This document shows, one piece after another, positions 5,643-6,077 of a DNA stretch of 6,077 nucleotides. Made by a program: the position numbers and the translations under genes. Below the pieces are notes generated by a model. That model did not search any database. It was not told the DNA's origin and saw nothing but the letters and a program-made list of their open reading frames with translations. How positions within the stretch are numbered: the stretch's first letter is position 1; every line of letters starts with the position of its first letter. Source of the stretch: Myxococcales bacterium (GTDB lineage Bacteria; Myxococcota_A; Polyangia; Palsa-1104); assembly GCA_023248835.1 (NCBI GenBank), contig JAHFDU010000016.1, forward strand, positions 12,523 through 18,599, given 5' to 3'.

Positions 5643-5910
5643 AATCATTCCTCTCGCGCCGCGTTGCTTGGCGAGCACTGACGATGCGAATAGTATCGCC
5701 CTGTTCGGTGTGAACAACAACCAACAATCGACCGCGGTTCGATCGTCCGAGTAGAAGGTAGCGATCCTCGCCAGCGCTGGAATGATCGGTGTCGAAAATC
5801 GTCAACGACAGCGGATCGGCAAAAGCCGTCGTTGCTTCGAGGAAGGAGACACCATGCTTGGACAGATTCTCTTTGGCCTTGCCGGGATTCCATCCAAAGC
5901 TACATGACAT
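5629..5910 (-). CDS. brnT: BrnT family type II toxin (ribonuclease)
   Basis: The 93-residue protein starts at ATG 5910-5908, preceded by GAGGGTGGAA; the frame extends to 5964, but the extra 18 residues are hydrophobic and unlike the family. Family-typical blocks are FGWNPGKAKENLSKHGVSFLEA (from Phe5), FADPLSLTI (30-38), DRYLLLGRSNRGRLLVVVHTE (from Asp49) and the C-terminal IRIVSARQATRRERNDYE (from Ile74). BrnT toxins (PF04365) are RelE-fold RNases that stop translation; the conserved arginines in SARxATRRER lie in the region linked to activity and all appear intact. The length is normal and no frame damage is seen. The antitoxin gene overlaps its end by 14 bases. The operon converges with the methyltransferase and diverges from the gene starting at 6000. 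Confidence 0.93.
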   Translation of the reverse strand: MSCSFGWNPGKAKENLSKHGVSFLEATTAFADPLSLTIFDTDHSSAGEDRYLLLGRSNRGRLLVVVHTEQGDTIRIVSARQATRRERNDYEET

Positions 5911-5963
5911 TTCCACCCTCGCTTTAGCAGACAGTAACAAGAAAATTGCGAAAGCAAGTAACA

Positions 5964-5996
5964 CGCAACAAACAAGTGTGGGTTGCCGATAAGTCC
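5964..5996 (+). promoter_or_regulatory. Bipartite element copy 2 (CGCAAC-N14-TGCCGATAAGTCC)
   Basis: CGCAAC (5964-5969) and TGCCGATAAGTCC (5984-5996) repeat the arrangement at 3076-3107 with one extra base between the blocks. It lies in the 89-base divergent gap between brnT and the gene starting at 6000. If GCCGATAA acts as a sigma28-like -10 box, transcription would begin at about 5999, almost on the ATG. Confidence 0.35.
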
Positions 5997-5999
5997 GCC

Positions 6000-6077
6000 A
6001 TGATTTCGCCCTTTGTCTTGATTGCGGTCGCTTACGTGCTGGGAATTCTTTGTGGCGCCTGGACCGAGGTGGGCATC
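6000..6077 (+). CDS. N-terminus of a membrane protein, possibly ComEC/Rec2 (cut by the right edge)
   Basis: Only 26 residues from ATG 6000 are present. They form a hydrophobic segment beginning MISPFVLIAVAYVLGIL and then CGAW, which looks like the first membrane helix of ComEC/Rec2-type DNA uptake channel proteins, where a proline-led helix with a GILxGxW-like end is common. The frame is open back to 5928, and a GTG at 5976 is an alternative start, but the ATG directly precedes the helix. No ribosome-binding site is evident. The fragment is too short for a firm family call; any polytopic membrane protein is possible. Confidence 0.45.
   Translation, partial: MISPFVLIAVAYVLGILCGAWTEVGI

Noticed and set aside
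5645..5893. Alternative minus-strand frame within brnT
   Set aside because: It is an out-of-frame shadow of the BrnT toxin, without family motifs.
5911..5999. Sigma70 promoter for brnT in the divergent gap
   Set aside because: No pair of -35 and -10 boxes with acceptable spacing and match was found reading leftward. A promoter must exist but could not be placed.

Overview
The window reads as a compact stretch of bacterial chromosome, moderately GC-rich with strong G/C bias at third codon positions. The mix of genes points to a proteobacterial or deltaproteobacterial-type lineage (former Deltaproteobacteria, e.g. Myxococcota or Bdellovibrionota-like). The pointers are a PF10023-type lipoprotein aminopeptidase, a zinc-finger-less relative of MqsA-type antitoxins, and a BrnT toxin with a KEYDFS-type partner. 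The taxonomic call is an inference and weak.

Left block, minus strand, read right to left (3006 down to 1): an exported CBM9-like protein; prmC (release-factor glutamine methyltransferase), whose ATG directly follows the TAG of the previous gene; and after 50 bases a PF10023-type HEXXH metallopeptidase that runs off the left edge. The metallopeptidase is present only as an unterminated minus-strand frame and is easy to miss. The three are probably one transcript. prfA, the usual neighbour of prmC, is absent.

Divergent control region, 3007-3396 (390 bases without a confident gene): it holds a good sigma70-type promoter facing right, a short inverted repeat around its -35 box, one copy of a bipartite element that recurs at 5964-5996, and a stretch that can fold and ends in a terminator-like hairpin. 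It also contains three short open segments in successive frames that may be the wreck of a toxin gene.

Right-facing block, 3397-5394: an MqsA-type HTH protein that has lost its zinc-finger cysteines, an alpha/beta hydrolase 5 bases later, and a leucine-carboxyl-methyltransferase-like (PF04072) protein overlapping the hydrolase by 8 bases. The hydrolase-methyltransferase pair resembles in outline the eukaryotic LCMT-1/PME-1 pair, in which one enzyme makes a carboxyl methyl ester and the other removes it. This is the most interesting functional hypothesis in the window.

Right end: a convergent BrnT-type toxin-antitoxin operon on the minus strand (5910 down to 5412). Beyond it is the start of a rightward membrane protein, probably ComEC/Rec2, cut off by the window edge. 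No tRNA, rRNA, CRISPR array, insertion sequence or origin was seen.
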